Of a DNA stretch of 64,000 bases, positions 45,040 to 53,305 are shown piece after piece. The notes beneath the pieces were generated by a model that ran no database searches, was not told the origin of the DNA, and was given only the letters and a program-made list of their open reading frames with translations. Location: positions 1 through 64,000 of the forward strand of contig NZ_BANR01000058.1 of NCBI RefSeq assembly GCF_000332975.1. The letters run 5' to 3'. The translations under genes and the position numbers were made by a program. Every line of letters begins with the position of its first letter. Within the stretch, counting starts at the first letter, position 1. The stretch is from Gordonia aichiensis NBRC 108223 (GTDB lineage Bacteria > Actinomycetota > Actinomycetes > Mycobacteriales > Mycobacteriaceae).

Positions 45040-46035
45040 ATGTCCATCTCGGTGGTAGGTGCCAACAAACGATACGGCGACTTCGCAGCGCTCGACGACG
45101 TGTCGATCGAGATCCCGGCCGGATCGTTGACATCGCTGCTCGGCCCGTCGGGCAGCGGGAAGTCGACGTTGCTGCGGGCGATCGCGGGACTCGACGACCT
45201 CGACTCGGGAACGATCGTCATCAACGGCGACGACGTGTCGGGTGCTTCACCCCAGAAGCGTGACATCGGCTTCGTGTTCCAGCACTACGCGGCATTCAAG
45301 CACCTCACCGTCCGGGACAACATCGCGTTCGGTCTGAAGATCCGTAAGCGCTCGAAGAAGGACATCGACGCCAAGGTCGACGAGTTGCTCGACATCGTCG
45401 GACTGACCGTCTTCCAGAAGCGTTTTCCCGCACAGCTTTCCGGTGGCCAGCGCCAGCGCATGGCACTTGCCCGCGCCCTGGCCGTCGACCCCAAGGTGCT
45501 GCTGCTCGACGAGCCCTTCGGCGCTCTCGACGCCAAGGTGCGTGAGGATCTCCGAAAGTGGCTGCGCCGCTTACATGAGGACATGCAGGTGACCACGGTT
45601 CTGGTGACACATGACCAGCAGGAGGCTCTCGACGTGAGCGACCGGATCGCCGTCCTGAACAAGGGCAGGATCGAGCAGATCGGCGCACCCGACGACCTCT
45701 ACGATCGTCCGGTCAATCCCTTCGTGGCATCGTTCCTCGGTTCGACGGTACGGCTCAACGGAGAACTCGTTCGCCCGCACGACATTCGTATCGGACGCAA
45801 CCCTGAGCTCGCACTTCCCGCCGCCGATGCGTCGCTCGACACGGGCGTCATCAAAGCGACCGTGCAGCGCGTGGTGAACCTCGGATTCGAGACGAGGGTT
45901 GAGCTGATCGCGGTAGCCAGCGGTGACGAGTTCCAGGCACAGATCACTCGCGGCGATGCCAACGCGCTGCACCTGCAGCCCGGGGAGGCGATCTACGCTC
46001 GAGCGACGAAAGTACCCGCGCTGTCGGAGGCCTGA
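45040..46035 (+). CDS. cysA: Sulfate ABC transporter ATP-binding protein CysA
   Basis: CysA hydrolyses ATP to drive sulfate import. Walker A is LGPSGSGKST (residues 34-43), the signature is LSGGQRQRMALARAL and Walker B is VLLLDEPFGALD. A C-terminal beta-rich regulatory domain follows FVASFLGSTVRLNG. The 331-residue length is normal. ATG 45040 is 1 bp after cysW. It is convergent with the siroheme and sulfate-reduction operon. Confidence 0.97.
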   Translation: MSISVVGANKRYGDFAALDDVSIEIPAGSLTSLLGPSGSGKSTLLRAIAGLDDLDSGTIVINGDDVSGASPQKRDIGFVFQHYAAFKHLTVRDNIAFGLKIRKRSKKDIDAKVDELLDIVGLTVFQKRFPAQLSGGQRQRMALARALAVDPKVLLLDEPFGALDAKVREDLRKWLRRLHEDMQVTTVLVTHDQQEALDVSDRIAVLNKGRIEQIGAPDDLYDRPVNPFVASFLGSTVRLNGELVRPHDIRIGRNPELALPAADASLDTGVIKATVQRVVNLGFETRVELIAVASGDEFQAQITRGDANALHLQPGEAIYARATKVPALSEA

Positions 46036-46055
46036 GGCGCGCTCGGGGATGTGAG

Positions 46056-46080
46056 TGCTGGACTGGGCAGCTGCCCGCAC
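46056..46080. terminator. Possible terminator between convergent cysA and che1
   Basis: GGGCAGCTGCCC (46065-46076) is a perfect palindrome, flanked by GTGC (46056-46059) and GCAC (46077-46080) that can extend the stem around bulged bases. It fills most of the 52-bp gap between the two stop codons. Confidence 0.35.
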
Positions 46081-46087
46081 AGAGCCT

Positions 46088-46819
46088 TCAGAACTGCGAG
46101 ATGACCGGCGCGAGCGGCGGGCGGGTGACAGCGCTGCGATAGGAGTCGGCCACCGCATCGACGAGTGCGGGATGGGTGCCGATCGGACCGGCAACCACCG
46201 CGTCGGACACCACGCGATCGAGAGCGATTTCGACTCGCTCCGTCAGCAAGCCTGCGGACAGGAAGTACGGACTCAACGCGATCCGGTGTGCACCAGCGGT
46301 ACGGAGTCGTCGAATCGCGTTGCGCAGCATGATGTCGTCTGGACCGAGTCTGGTGGCGAACACCACCTCGACCGGCCGGTGCAGGCGGGTCGAGAGTTCG
46401 ATGGCACGGCGTCGAACCACCTGAGCTGCAGCAGGATTGGTCGACCCGACCGCTGTCACGACGATGCCGTCGCCAGGTTGTGTGCCTGCCTCGTCGAGAC
46501 GATCGGCGAGGGCATCGGTCAGTCGATACGCACCGACGACGTCGGTGGTCACCACGCTTCCGCGACGATGCTCGTCGACGAGTGCAGGCAGGTCGACGTT
46601 GCTGTGGTAACCCGGTGCCAACAGCAGCGGGACCACCACGCAGTGGCCGGCAACGGACGCGAGCTCGTCTGCGACCGACGGGGTGTCGAGATCCAGGAAA
46701 CCCAGACGGACCGACACCCCCGGAAGCCGCCGTGCCACCGCCGAACGCACGCGGCGCGCCGTGTCGCCGAAGCGGGGATCGCGGCTACCGTGCGCGACGA
46801 GCAGCAGCGTCGGGGTCAC
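46088..46819 (-). CDS. che1: Sirohydrochlorin chelatase (CbiX-like, Rv2393 che1-like)
   Basis: The 243-residue protein consists of two CbiX-like halves: TLLLVAHGSRDPRFGDTARR with the catalytic histidine, LLLAPGYHSNVDLPALV with a second histidine, and a C-terminal half with ALSPYFLSAGLLTERV. It probably inserts ferrous iron into sirohydrochlorin to give siroheme, the cofactor of the sulfite reductase SirA encoded in the same operon; cobalt insertion is possible in related enzymes. Its GTG overlaps the cysN stop by 4 bp. Confidence 0.9.
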   Translation of the reverse strand: MTPTLLLVAHGSRDPRFGDTARRVRSAVARRLPGVSVRLGFLDLDTPSVADELASVAGHCVVVPLLLAPGYHSNVDLPALVDEHRRGSVVTTDVVGAYRLTDALADRLDEAGTQPGDGIVVTAVGSTNPAAAQVVRRRAIELSTRLHRPVEVVFATRLGPDDIMLRNAIRRLRTAGAHRIALSPYFLSAGLLTERVEIALDRVVSDAVVAGPIGTHPALVDAVADSYRSAVTRPPLAPVISQF

Positions 46820-48126
46820 ACCAACTCTTTGAGGTGCAGCGTCGACAGCGCGTCGCCGACCAGGCCTGCTGCCAGGGTGTTACCGCCCTGCGGGTCGATC
46901 AGCAGGAAGCTGCCCGACTCGCGGCTCACCTGATAGTCGTCGGCTGGGATGGGTTCTGCGGTCTGCACCGTGATGCGGCCGATCTGGTTGAGCTCGACGG
47001 TGTCGGGGGCATCAACGAGTGAGAGGTTCTGCTCATCGAAGAGCGCGTCGAGTCCGCCGACGATCGCCTGGGTGGTCTTCGTGCCGTGCTTGAGGAGAAG
47101 TCGAGCACCGGGGCGCAGAGGCTTCTCGGCGAGCCAGCACACCGTCGCGGTGAACTGTTGGATCGGTTCGGGTGCGTCGACGACCGCGGCGATCAGATCG
47201 CCGCGCGAGATGTCGACGTCGTCAGCGAGGAGAAGAGTCACGCTACGGCCCGTGTGGGCAGTCGCCAATTGTCCGTCGGCCGTGTCGATCTGCGTCACTG
47301 TTGTGCGCACGCCCGACGGCAGCACCGTGACCTCGTCGCCGACCGACACGCGGCCCGCGGCGATCTGCCCGGCGTAGCCGCGGTAGTCGGGGTACTCCGG
47401 CGTGCGGGGACGGATGACGTACTGCACCGGGAAGCGCAACCCGACCTCGTCGTGGCGCTCGACTGCATTGGGGACCGTCTCGAGGTGCTCGATGAGCGTC
47501 GGACCGTCGTAGAACGGGGTGTTCTCGGAGCGAATGGCGACGTTGTCGCCGTGCAGAGCAGACACCGGGATCGCGGTGACCTGCTCGGGCGACCAACCGA
47601 GGGTGCGGGTCAGCTCGCCGAACTCGGCCGAGATCTCCGCGAAGACCGACGCGGCGTCGTCGACGAGGTCGATCTTGTTGACTGCCAGCACGAGTTGCGG
47701 CACACCGAGCAGGGCCATGACCGCTGCGTGACGTCGCGTCTGGGCGACGACGCCGTTGCGGGCGTCGACGAGCAGCATCACCAGTTGGGCGGTCGAGGCG
47801 CCGGACACGGTGTTTCGCGTGTACTGGACGTGGCCGGGAGTGTCGGCGAGCACGAAAGACCGTGCGGGAGTGGCGAAGTAGCGGTAAGCGACGTCGATGG
47901 TGATGCCCTGCTCGCGTTCGGCGCGCAGACCGTCGACGAGCAGCGAGAGGTCGGGGCCTTCGAGGCCGCGATCGACCGATGCCTTCGTGACGGCGTCGAT
48001 CTGGTCGGCGAGTACGGACTTCGTGTCGTAGAGCAGACGTCCCACGAGGGTGGACTTGCCGTCGTCGACGCTGCCCGCCGTGGCGATGCGAAGCAGGTCG
48101 GGCACGTGCTGGGTGGTCGATGCCAT
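46816..48126 (-). CDS. cysN: Sulfate adenylyltransferase subunit 1 (GTPase subunit)
   Basis: CysN is an EF-Tu-like GTPase that drives ATP sulfurylase. G1 is AGSVDDGKST (residues 17-26), followed by DTPGHVQYTRNTVSGAS, NKIDLVDDAASV and two beta-barrel domains. At 436 residues it ends without the APS kinase (CysC) domain that is fused in mycobacterial CysNC. The operon therefore makes APS, which suits the adjacent APS-type reductase. ATG 48126 overlaps the cysD stop by one base. Confidence 0.96.
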   Translation of the reverse strand: MASTTQHVPDLLRIATAGSVDDGKSTLVGRLLYDTKSVLADQIDAVTKASVDRGLEGPDLSLLVDGLRAEREQGITIDVAYRYFATPARSFVLADTPGHVQYTRNTVSGASTAQLVMLLVDARNGVVAQTRRHAAVMALLGVPQLVLAVNKIDLVDDAASVFAEISAEFGELTRTLGWSPEQVTAIPVSALHGDNVAIRSENTPFYDGPTLIEHLETVPNAVERHDEVGLRFPVQYVIRPRTPEYPDYRGYAGQIAAGRVSVGDEVTVLPSGVRTTVTQIDTADGQLATAHTGRSVTLLLADDVDISRGDLIAAVVDAPEPIQQFTATVCWLAEKPLRPGARLLLKHGTKTTQAIVGGLDALFDEQNLSLVDAPDTVELNQIGRITVQTAEPIPADDYQVSRESGSFLLIDPQGGNTLAAGLVGDALSTLHLKELV

Positions 48127-49070
48127 CAGAAATATCCTTCGCGCTTGCGGTCTTCCATGGCTGCTTCGGAGACGCGGTCGTCGCCTCGGGTCGCGCCGCG
48201 TTCGGTGAGTCGTGATGCGGCGACCTCTGCGAGGACCGCCTCATTGGTGGCGGCGTCGGAGAGCACCGCGCCGGTCGTCGAACCGTCACCCACGGTGCGG
48301 TAGCGCACCGAGAGGCGCTGTACCTCTTCGCCCTCGCGGGGGCCACCCCACGAGCCCGACGTCATCCACATCCCATCGCGCTGGAAGACCTCGCGCTCGT
48401 GGGCGTAGTAGATCGGGGGGAGGAGTACCTGTTCGCGTGTGATGTAACGCCAGACGTCGAGTTCGGTCCAGTTCGACAGCGGGAACACGCGGACGTGCTC
48501 GCCTGGGGCGTGCCGACCGTTGTAGAGGTTCCACAGCTCAGGACGCTGGCGCTTCGGATCCCACTGTCCGAACGCGTTGCGCAGCGAGAAGATCCGCTCC
48601 TTCGCGCGCGAACGCTCCTCGTCGCGGCGGCCACCGCCGAAGACCGCGTCGAAGCGGTTCTCGGTGATCGCATCGAGAAGCGGGATGGTCTGCAGCGGGT
48701 TGCGCACACCGTCGGGCCGCTCGGTCAGCCGACCGTCGGCAAGGTAATCCTCGACCTTCGCCACGTGCAGGCGGAGGTTGTGTCGCTCGACCACCTGGTC
48801 GCGGAAGTCGAGCACCTCTGGCAGGTTGTGCCCGGTGTCGACATGCAGCAGCGAGAAGGGGAGGGGCGCAGGCCAGAACGCCTTCAGCGCGACGTGCAGC
48901 AGCACCGTCGAATCCTTGCCGCCGGAGAAGAGGATCACCGGCCGTTCGAACTCGCCCGCCACCTCACGGAAGATGTGGATGGCTTCGGACTCGAGCGCGT
49001 CGAGGGTGGTGAAGTCATCGGGTTCGGTCACGTCACGTCCTGTGCTGGCTGAGGTGTCGATGATGGTCAT
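48126..49070 (-). CDS. cysD: Sulfate adenylyltransferase subunit 2 (ATP sulfurylase)
   Basis: CysD adenylates sulfate to APS. The PP-loop is VILFSGGKDSTVLLH (SGGKDS at 49-54); LLHVDTGHNLPEVLDFRD, FGGGRRDEERSRAKERIFS and PLSNWTELDVWRYI are characteristic. The 314-residue length is normal. ATG 49070 overlaps the cysH stop (ATGA); the frame is open upstream inside cysH without homology. Confidence 0.97.
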   Translation of the reverse strand: MTIIDTSASTGRDVTEPDDFTTLDALESEAIHIFREVAGEFERPVILFSGGKDSTVLLHVALKAFWPAPLPFSLLHVDTGHNLPEVLDFRDQVVERHNLRLHVAKVEDYLADGRLTERPDGVRNPLQTIPLLDAITENRFDAVFGGGRRDEERSRAKERIFSLRNAFGQWDPKRQRPELWNLYNGRHAPGEHVRVFPLSNWTELDVWRYITREQVLLPPIYYAHEREVFQRDGMWMTSGSWGGPREGEEVQRLSVRYRTVGDGSTTGAVLSDAATNEAVLAEVAASRLTERGATRGDDRVSEAAMEDRKREGYF

Positions 49071-49816
49071 GCGTGGAGCCCACATTCTGTCTTGGCGCGA
49101 CCGGCCCACCGGCCACTGCGCGGATCGGATCCGGGTTCGGGTTTCGCGGTGCACGGTGCGCAGCCGATCGACGGATAGCCCTCGTCGACAAGCGGATTGA
49201 CCAACACACCGTTGGCATCGATGTAGTCCTGCATCTGCTCGTCGGACCAGGCAGCGATCGGGTTGATCTTGACCAGGCCGAAACCCTCGTCGAAGGAGAT
49301 GAGCGGTGCGTTGGCGCGTGTGGGGGCCTCGACGCGTCGGATACCGGTCACCCACGCGTCGTAGTTACGCAGACCGGCCTTCAGCGGGACGACCTTGCGC
49401 AGTCGGCAGCACTCGCCGGGGTTGCTGGCGAACAGGTTGCGGCCCAACAGTTCATCTTGCTCGGCGACGGTGTGCTCGGGAGTGAGATTGATCAGGTCGA
49501 CCCCATACACCTGCTCGACGGCGTCGCGGGTGCCGATGGTCTCCGCGAAGTGGTAGCCGGTGTCGAGGAACAACACCTTCACCGGGTCGCCGCCGAGGAG
49601 TTCACGGTCGACGTTTTTGACTGCCAGATCGACCAGAGCGGCGTCCTGCATGTTCGACGCAACGACGAAGTTGTCGCCGAATGTCTCCGCCGTCCAGCGC
49701 AACAGATCTTCAGGGGCGGCGTCCTGCCCGAACTCCGCCGCGCCGCGTTCGGCGATCGCGCGCAACTCCTCCTCGCCGAAACGTCGCCCGGTCCGGTTCT
49801 GCGTCGTAGTTGTCAT
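49067..49816 (-). CDS. cysH: Iron-sulfur APS reductase
   Basis: CysH reduces adenylyl sulfate to sulfite. Cys136-Cys137 (PGECCRLRK) and Cys219/Cys222 (GCAPC) are the four ligands of the [4Fe-4S] cluster that mark the APS-reducing type. The C-terminal KTECGLH carries the catalytic cysteine (about 245). The 249-residue protein starts at ATG 49816, overlapping the sirA stop; a start at 49849 would add eleven residues with no similarity. Electrons would come from thioredoxin. Confidence 0.96.
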   Translation of the reverse strand: MTTTTQNRTGRRFGEEELRAIAERGAAEFGQDAAPEDLLRWTAETFGDNFVVASNMQDAALVDLAVKNVDRELLGGDPVKVLFLDTGYHFAETIGTRDAVEQVYGVDLINLTPEHTVAEQDELLGRNLFASNPGECCRLRKVVPLKAGLRNYDAWVTGIRRVEAPTRANAPLISFDEGFGLVKINPIAAWSDEQMQDYIDANGVLVNPLVDEGYPSIGCAPCTAKPEPGSDPRSGRWAGRAKTECGLHA

Positions 49817-51576
49817 CGCAATGCCTCCTCGTCGGCGCGCACTGCCCACTGTGCGAACCGTTCACCTTCTTCGCGTTGGTCGACGAAGTTGCGGACCACG
49901 CGCTCGATGTAGTCGCCGAGCTCGGGTGAGGTCACCTTGTGCTGGCGTAGTTTTCGGCCGAACCCGGCGTCCTGGCCCAGGCTGCCGCCCAGGTGGACCT
50001 GGAATCCCTCGGTTTGCCCACCCTCGCCGTCCTCGACGAGCTGTCCCTTGAATCCGATGTCGGCGATCTGCGAGCGCGCGCAGGAGTTGGGGCAACCGTT
50101 GATGTTCACGGTGATCGGGACGTCGAGTGTGGAGTTGATGTCGGCCAGACGCTCCTCGAGTTCCGGGACAAGCACCTGCGACCGCTTGCGGGTCTCGGTG
50201 AACGAGAGCTTGCAGAACTCGATTCCGCTGCAGGCCATCAGGTTTCGACGCCAATTCGATGCGCGGGCGACGAGTCCGAGCTTCGCGAGATCGGCGATCA
50301 ACTCCTCGACCTTGTCGTCGGGGACGTCGAGGACGATCAGCTTCTGGTACGGCGTGAACCGGATGCGGTCGGAGCCGACGCGCTCGGCGGCGTCGGCGAC
50401 GGCGGTGAGCTTGGTGCCGGTGACGCGGCCGGCGATCGCGGCGAAGCCCACGGAGTTCAGGCCGTTCTTCAGCTTCTGCACACCGACGTGGTCGCGCGGC
50501 TGCGTCAGCGGCTCGGGCGCGGGGCCGTCGACGAGTTTGCGGCCGAGGTACTCGTCCTCGAGCACCTGGCGGAACTTCTCGATACCCCAGTCCTTGATCA
50601 GGAACTTCAGGCGTGCCTTGGCGCGGAGCCTGCGGTAACCGTAGTCGCGGAAGATCGACACCACGGCCTCCCACACGTCGGGGACCTCGTCGAGCGGAAT
50701 CCACGCGCCGACACGCTGCGCCAGCATCGGGTTCGTCGACAGCCCGCCGCCGACCCAGAGGTCGAGACCCGGACCGTGTTCGGGATGCTCGACACCGATG
50801 AAGGCGACGTCGTTGGTCTCGTGGGAGACGTCCTGCAGACCCGAGATGGCCGTCTTGAACTTGCGGGGCAGGTTGGAATACTGCGGATCGCCGATGTAAC
50901 GGCGCACGATCTCGTCGATAGCGGGGGTCGGGTCGAGGACCTCATCGACGGCCTCGCCCGCGAGGGGCGACCCGAGGATGATGCGCGGGCAGTCACCGCA
51001 TGCCTCGGTGGTCTTGAGTCCTACGCCTTCGATGCGCTCCCAGATCGTCGGGACGTCCTCGATGCGAATCCAGTGGTACTGGACATTCTCGCGATCGGAC
51101 AGGTCGGCGGTGTCGCGAGCGAACTCGGTGGAGATCTGCCCGAGCGTGCGCAGTTGCTCGACGTTGAGTGCACCCGCGTCGCAGCGGATACGCATCATGA
51201 AGTGGCTGTCTTCGAGGATGTCGATGTTCTCGTCGCCGGTCCACGTGCCGTCGTAACCCTGCGCGCGCTGCGTGTAGAGACCCCACCAGCGCATACGGCC
51301 GCGCAGATCTTGCTTGTCGATGGAGTCGAAGCCCTGCTTGGAGTAGATGTTCTCGATGCGCGCGCGCACGTTGAGCGGGTTGTCGTCCTTCTTGACCTGC
51401 TCGTTGGAGTTGAGTGGCTCGCGGTAGCCCAGCTTCCACTGGCCCTCGGCGCGACGCTTGGCGGGCCGCTGCTTGCGCGCGGGCCGATCGGCACCCGGCG
51501 CGCGCGGCGTGCGGGCGGGGCGCTCGTCAGGCGAGCCGGCACCGCTGTTCGGCGTGATGTCTGTCGTGGACGTCAT
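49813..51576 (-). CDS. sirA: Ferredoxin-dependent sulfite reductase
   Basis: SirA (annotated NirA in older mycobacterial work) reduces sulfite to sulfide with siroheme and a [4Fe-4S] cluster. The cluster ligands are Cys449/Cys455 (ACSGIEFCKL) and Cys495/Cys499 (NGCPNSCAR). TEACGDCPR provides the cysteine that is cross-linked to a tyrosine in the M. tuberculosis enzyme. ATG 51576 follows AGGAGA; the 587-residue protein has a basic, proline-rich N-terminus of about 45 residues. It is the first structural gene of the sirA-cysH-cysD-cysN-che1 operon, preceded by a leader peptide. Confidence 0.96.
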   Translation of the reverse strand: MTSTTDITPNSGAGSPDERPARTPRAPGADRPARKQRPAKRRAEGQWKLGYREPLNSNEQVKKDDNPLNVRARIENIYSKQGFDSIDKQDLRGRMRWWGLYTQRAQGYDGTWTGDENIDILEDSHFMMRIRCDAGALNVEQLRTLGQISTEFARDTADLSDRENVQYHWIRIEDVPTIWERIEGVGLKTTEACGDCPRIILGSPLAGEAVDEVLDPTPAIDEIVRRYIGDPQYSNLPRKFKTAISGLQDVSHETNDVAFIGVEHPEHGPGLDLWVGGGLSTNPMLAQRVGAWIPLDEVPDVWEAVVSIFRDYGYRRLRAKARLKFLIKDWGIEKFRQVLEDEYLGRKLVDGPAPEPLTQPRDHVGVQKLKNGLNSVGFAAIAGRVTGTKLTAVADAAERVGSDRIRFTPYQKLIVLDVPDDKVEELIADLAKLGLVARASNWRRNLMACSGIEFCKLSFTETRKRSQVLVPELEERLADINSTLDVPITVNINGCPNSCARSQIADIGFKGQLVEDGEGGQTEGFQVHLGGSLGQDAGFGRKLRQHKVTSPELGDYIERVVRNFVDQREEGERFAQWAVRADEEALR

Positions 51577-51654
51577 GAAGTCTCCTGATGCCGGGCGCAC
51601 TGGCGCCGACTGTCGCGCGGTCTGGGCTGTGACTGGGCGGATGCGGTGGGCGTG

Positions 51655-51673
51655 CGGGCGATAACCTCGCCCG
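51655..51673 (-). promoter_or_regulatory. Hairpin in the sirA leader, candidate attenuator
   Basis: CGGGCGA (51673-51667 on the minus strand) and TCGCCCG (51661-51655) form a perfect 7-bp stem with a 5-nt loop, 79 nt before the sirA start and 77 nt after the leader-peptide stop. Other GC-rich segments between the two (for example CCGCG and CGCGG near 51690-51710) could form competing stems. Confidence 0.4.
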
Positions 51674-51749
51674 GCGACACTCGCGGTGCTCCGCGGGGAC
51701 GTCGCGGCATTCCCGCAGATCGCGGGTAACTCTCGGGGCCGGTCGTCGT

Positions 51750-51839
51750 CTAGGGACGACAGCTAGCGCTGCAGACGCGCTTGAAATCGACGTGGCGTCG
51801 TGCTGCGAGCCACACCCCGGGGAAATTCACGCCATCCAT
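51750..51839 (-). CDS. Cysteine-containing leader peptide of the sulfate-reduction operon
   Basis: A 29-codon frame (ATG 51839, TAG at 51752-51750) ends in RRHVDFKRVCSASCRP. The RRHVD...S-x-C pattern is that of the putative leader peptides found before sulfur-metabolism genes in many actinobacteria. GTG codons at 51830 and 51815 are shorter start options. The two cysteine codons sit 4 and 8 codons from the stop sense position, as expected if ribosome pausing at cysteine codons reports cysteinyl-tRNA supply to the downstream sirA operon. The family resemblance is from memory; regulation is inferred. Confidence 0.7.
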   Translation of the reverse strand: MDGVNFPGVWLAARRHVDFKRVCSASCRP

Positions 51840-51878
51840 AGTGCCACGCGACGGCACCCATCGTCTACTTGCACATAT

Positions 51879-51899
51879 TTTGCGTCATGATGAGGCAAA
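51879..51899. promoter_or_regulatory. 21-bp operator-like dyad between the sirA operon and hemW
   Basis: TTTGC (51879-51883) and GCAAA (51895-51899) flank GTCATGATGAG; nine of ten symmetric pairs match around the centre at 51889. It lies 40 bp upstream of the leader-peptide ATG and 110 bp before hemW, so a repressor or activator could act on either. It does not match the McbR consensus of Corynebacterium. Confidence 0.5.
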
Positions 51900-52008
51900 G
51901 TCGTCCGACGCATCGCTGCGGTTGGTCACCGCGCCGTCGTCGGTTGTCAGTGCCTGGCAGGCTCGCCCCAGGCGGGGTCGCCGCGACCGGGACGCGCATC
52001 ATGGACGG

Positions 52009-53238
52009 GTGCGTGGCGAGACGAGCAGTGACCAGGTGGGTGGTGCGCCCGAGGCCGTGACCGAGGCGATCGTCGATGCGTGTGCTCGAGTGAATCCCGA
52101 CACCGCGTTCGGCCTCTATCTGCACGTACCCTTCTGTGCCACTCGCTGCGGGTACTGCGATTTCAACACGTACACCGCGGGTGAGCTGGGTTCGTCGTCG
52201 TCGCCGGAATCATGGCAGTCGGCGGTGGATCGCGAACTCGACACTGCTGCAGCGCTGCTGAATCCGCGACGGCCCGTCTCCACGATCTTCGTCGGAGGGG
52301 GGACGCCTTCGCTACTGGGTGCGGACGGTCTGCGTCGACTGCTCGACGCGGTACGCGCACGTTTCGAACTCGCCGACGACGCCGAGATCACAACGGAATC
52401 CAACCCGGAATCGACGTCGCCAGCCTTCTTCGACGGTCTTCTCGAGGCCGGCTTCACCCGGCTCTCCCTCGGCATGCAGTCGGCGGCGCCCCACGTGCTC
52501 GCGACGCTCGACCGGACCCACACACCCGGCCGAGCGATCGCAGCCGCGCGAGAGGCCTCGGCTGCGGGCTTCGAACACGTCAACCTCGACCTCATCTACG
52601 GCACGCCCGGCGAGACCGATACCGACCTGCACAGGAGCATCGACGCGGTACTCGACACGCCGGTCGACCACGTGTCGGCCTACGCGCTGATCGTCGAGGA
52701 GGGTACCGCGCTGGCGCGACGCATCCGACGCGGCGAACTCCCAGCGCCCGATGACGACGTGCTCGCCGACCGTTACGTATTGCTCGACCGGCGACTGCAC
52801 GAGGCGGGGTTCGACTGGTACGAGGTGTCGAACTGGTCACGGACCGGCGCGGGTGAGTGCAGACACAACCTGGGCTACTGGCGCAGCGACGACTGGTGGG
52901 GAATCGGTCCTGGGGCACATTCGCATGTCAATGGTGTGCGCTGGTGGAACGTCAAGCACCCCTCGCGCTACGCGCAGCGTCTGCAAGCCGGTGCCCTCCC
53001 TGTGGACGGCTCCGAGACGCTGACGGCGACCGACCGCCACGAGGAACAGGTGATGCTCGCACTCCGATGCCGCGAGGGGCTGCCGTCGGAGGCGCTCAAC
53101 GACGGCGAGAGCGAGGCTGCCGCCCGCGCACGCGCCTCGGGCCTGCTGCGCGACGACGAGGAACGACACGTCTTGACCGATCGGGGGAGGCTCCTCGCCG
53201 ACGGCGTGATTCGTGACATCCTGCTCACGGACGGTTGA
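52009..53238 (+). CDS. hemW: HemW-like radical SAM heme chaperone
   Basis: The 409-residue protein has the radical SAM cluster motif PFCATRCGYCDF (Cys43, Cys47, Cys50), followed by TIFVGGGTPSLL, ITTESNPEST and the C-terminal HemN-like region. A single CxxxCxxC with YC and no CxxxCxxC-C extension marks HemW, a heme-binding chaperone, not the coproporphyrinogen oxidase HemN. GTG 52009 is chosen because homology begins shortly after; the frame is open to 51781. It is in the Rv2388c position. Confidence 0.9.
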   Translation: MRGETSSDQVGGAPEAVTEAIVDACARVNPDTAFGLYLHVPFCATRCGYCDFNTYTAGELGSSSSPESWQSAVDRELDTAAALLNPRRPVSTIFVGGGTPSLLGADGLRRLLDAVRARFELADDAEITTESNPESTSPAFFDGLLEAGFTRLSLGMQSAAPHVLATLDRTHTPGRAIAAAREASAAGFEHVNLDLIYGTPGETDTDLHRSIDAVLDTPVDHVSAYALIVEEGTALARRIRRGELPAPDDDVLADRYVLLDRRLHEAGFDWYEVSNWSRTGAGECRHNLGYWRSDDWWGIGPGAHSHVNGVRWWNVKHPSRYAQRLQAGALPVDGSETLTATDRHEEQVMLALRCREGLPSEALNDGESEAAARARASGLLRDDEERHVLTDRGRLLADGVIRDILLTDG

Positions 53239-53305
53239 CCACACGCGGGGGCGGGTCGCGGTTCGCGAGAACTGACAGAGCGGTGTCTGGGGAGGAACTG
53301 CCGCA

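Noticed and set aside
51721..51900. McbR operator (TAGAC-N6-GTCTA) before the sirA operon
   Set aside because: Single GTCTA/TAGAC half-sites occur but not in the required inverted arrangement.
52009..53238. Coproporphyrinogen dehydrogenase HemN
   Set aside because: The protein has the shorter HemW form of the radical SAM motif (CATRCGYC) and lacks the additional HemN residues; HemW is the better call.
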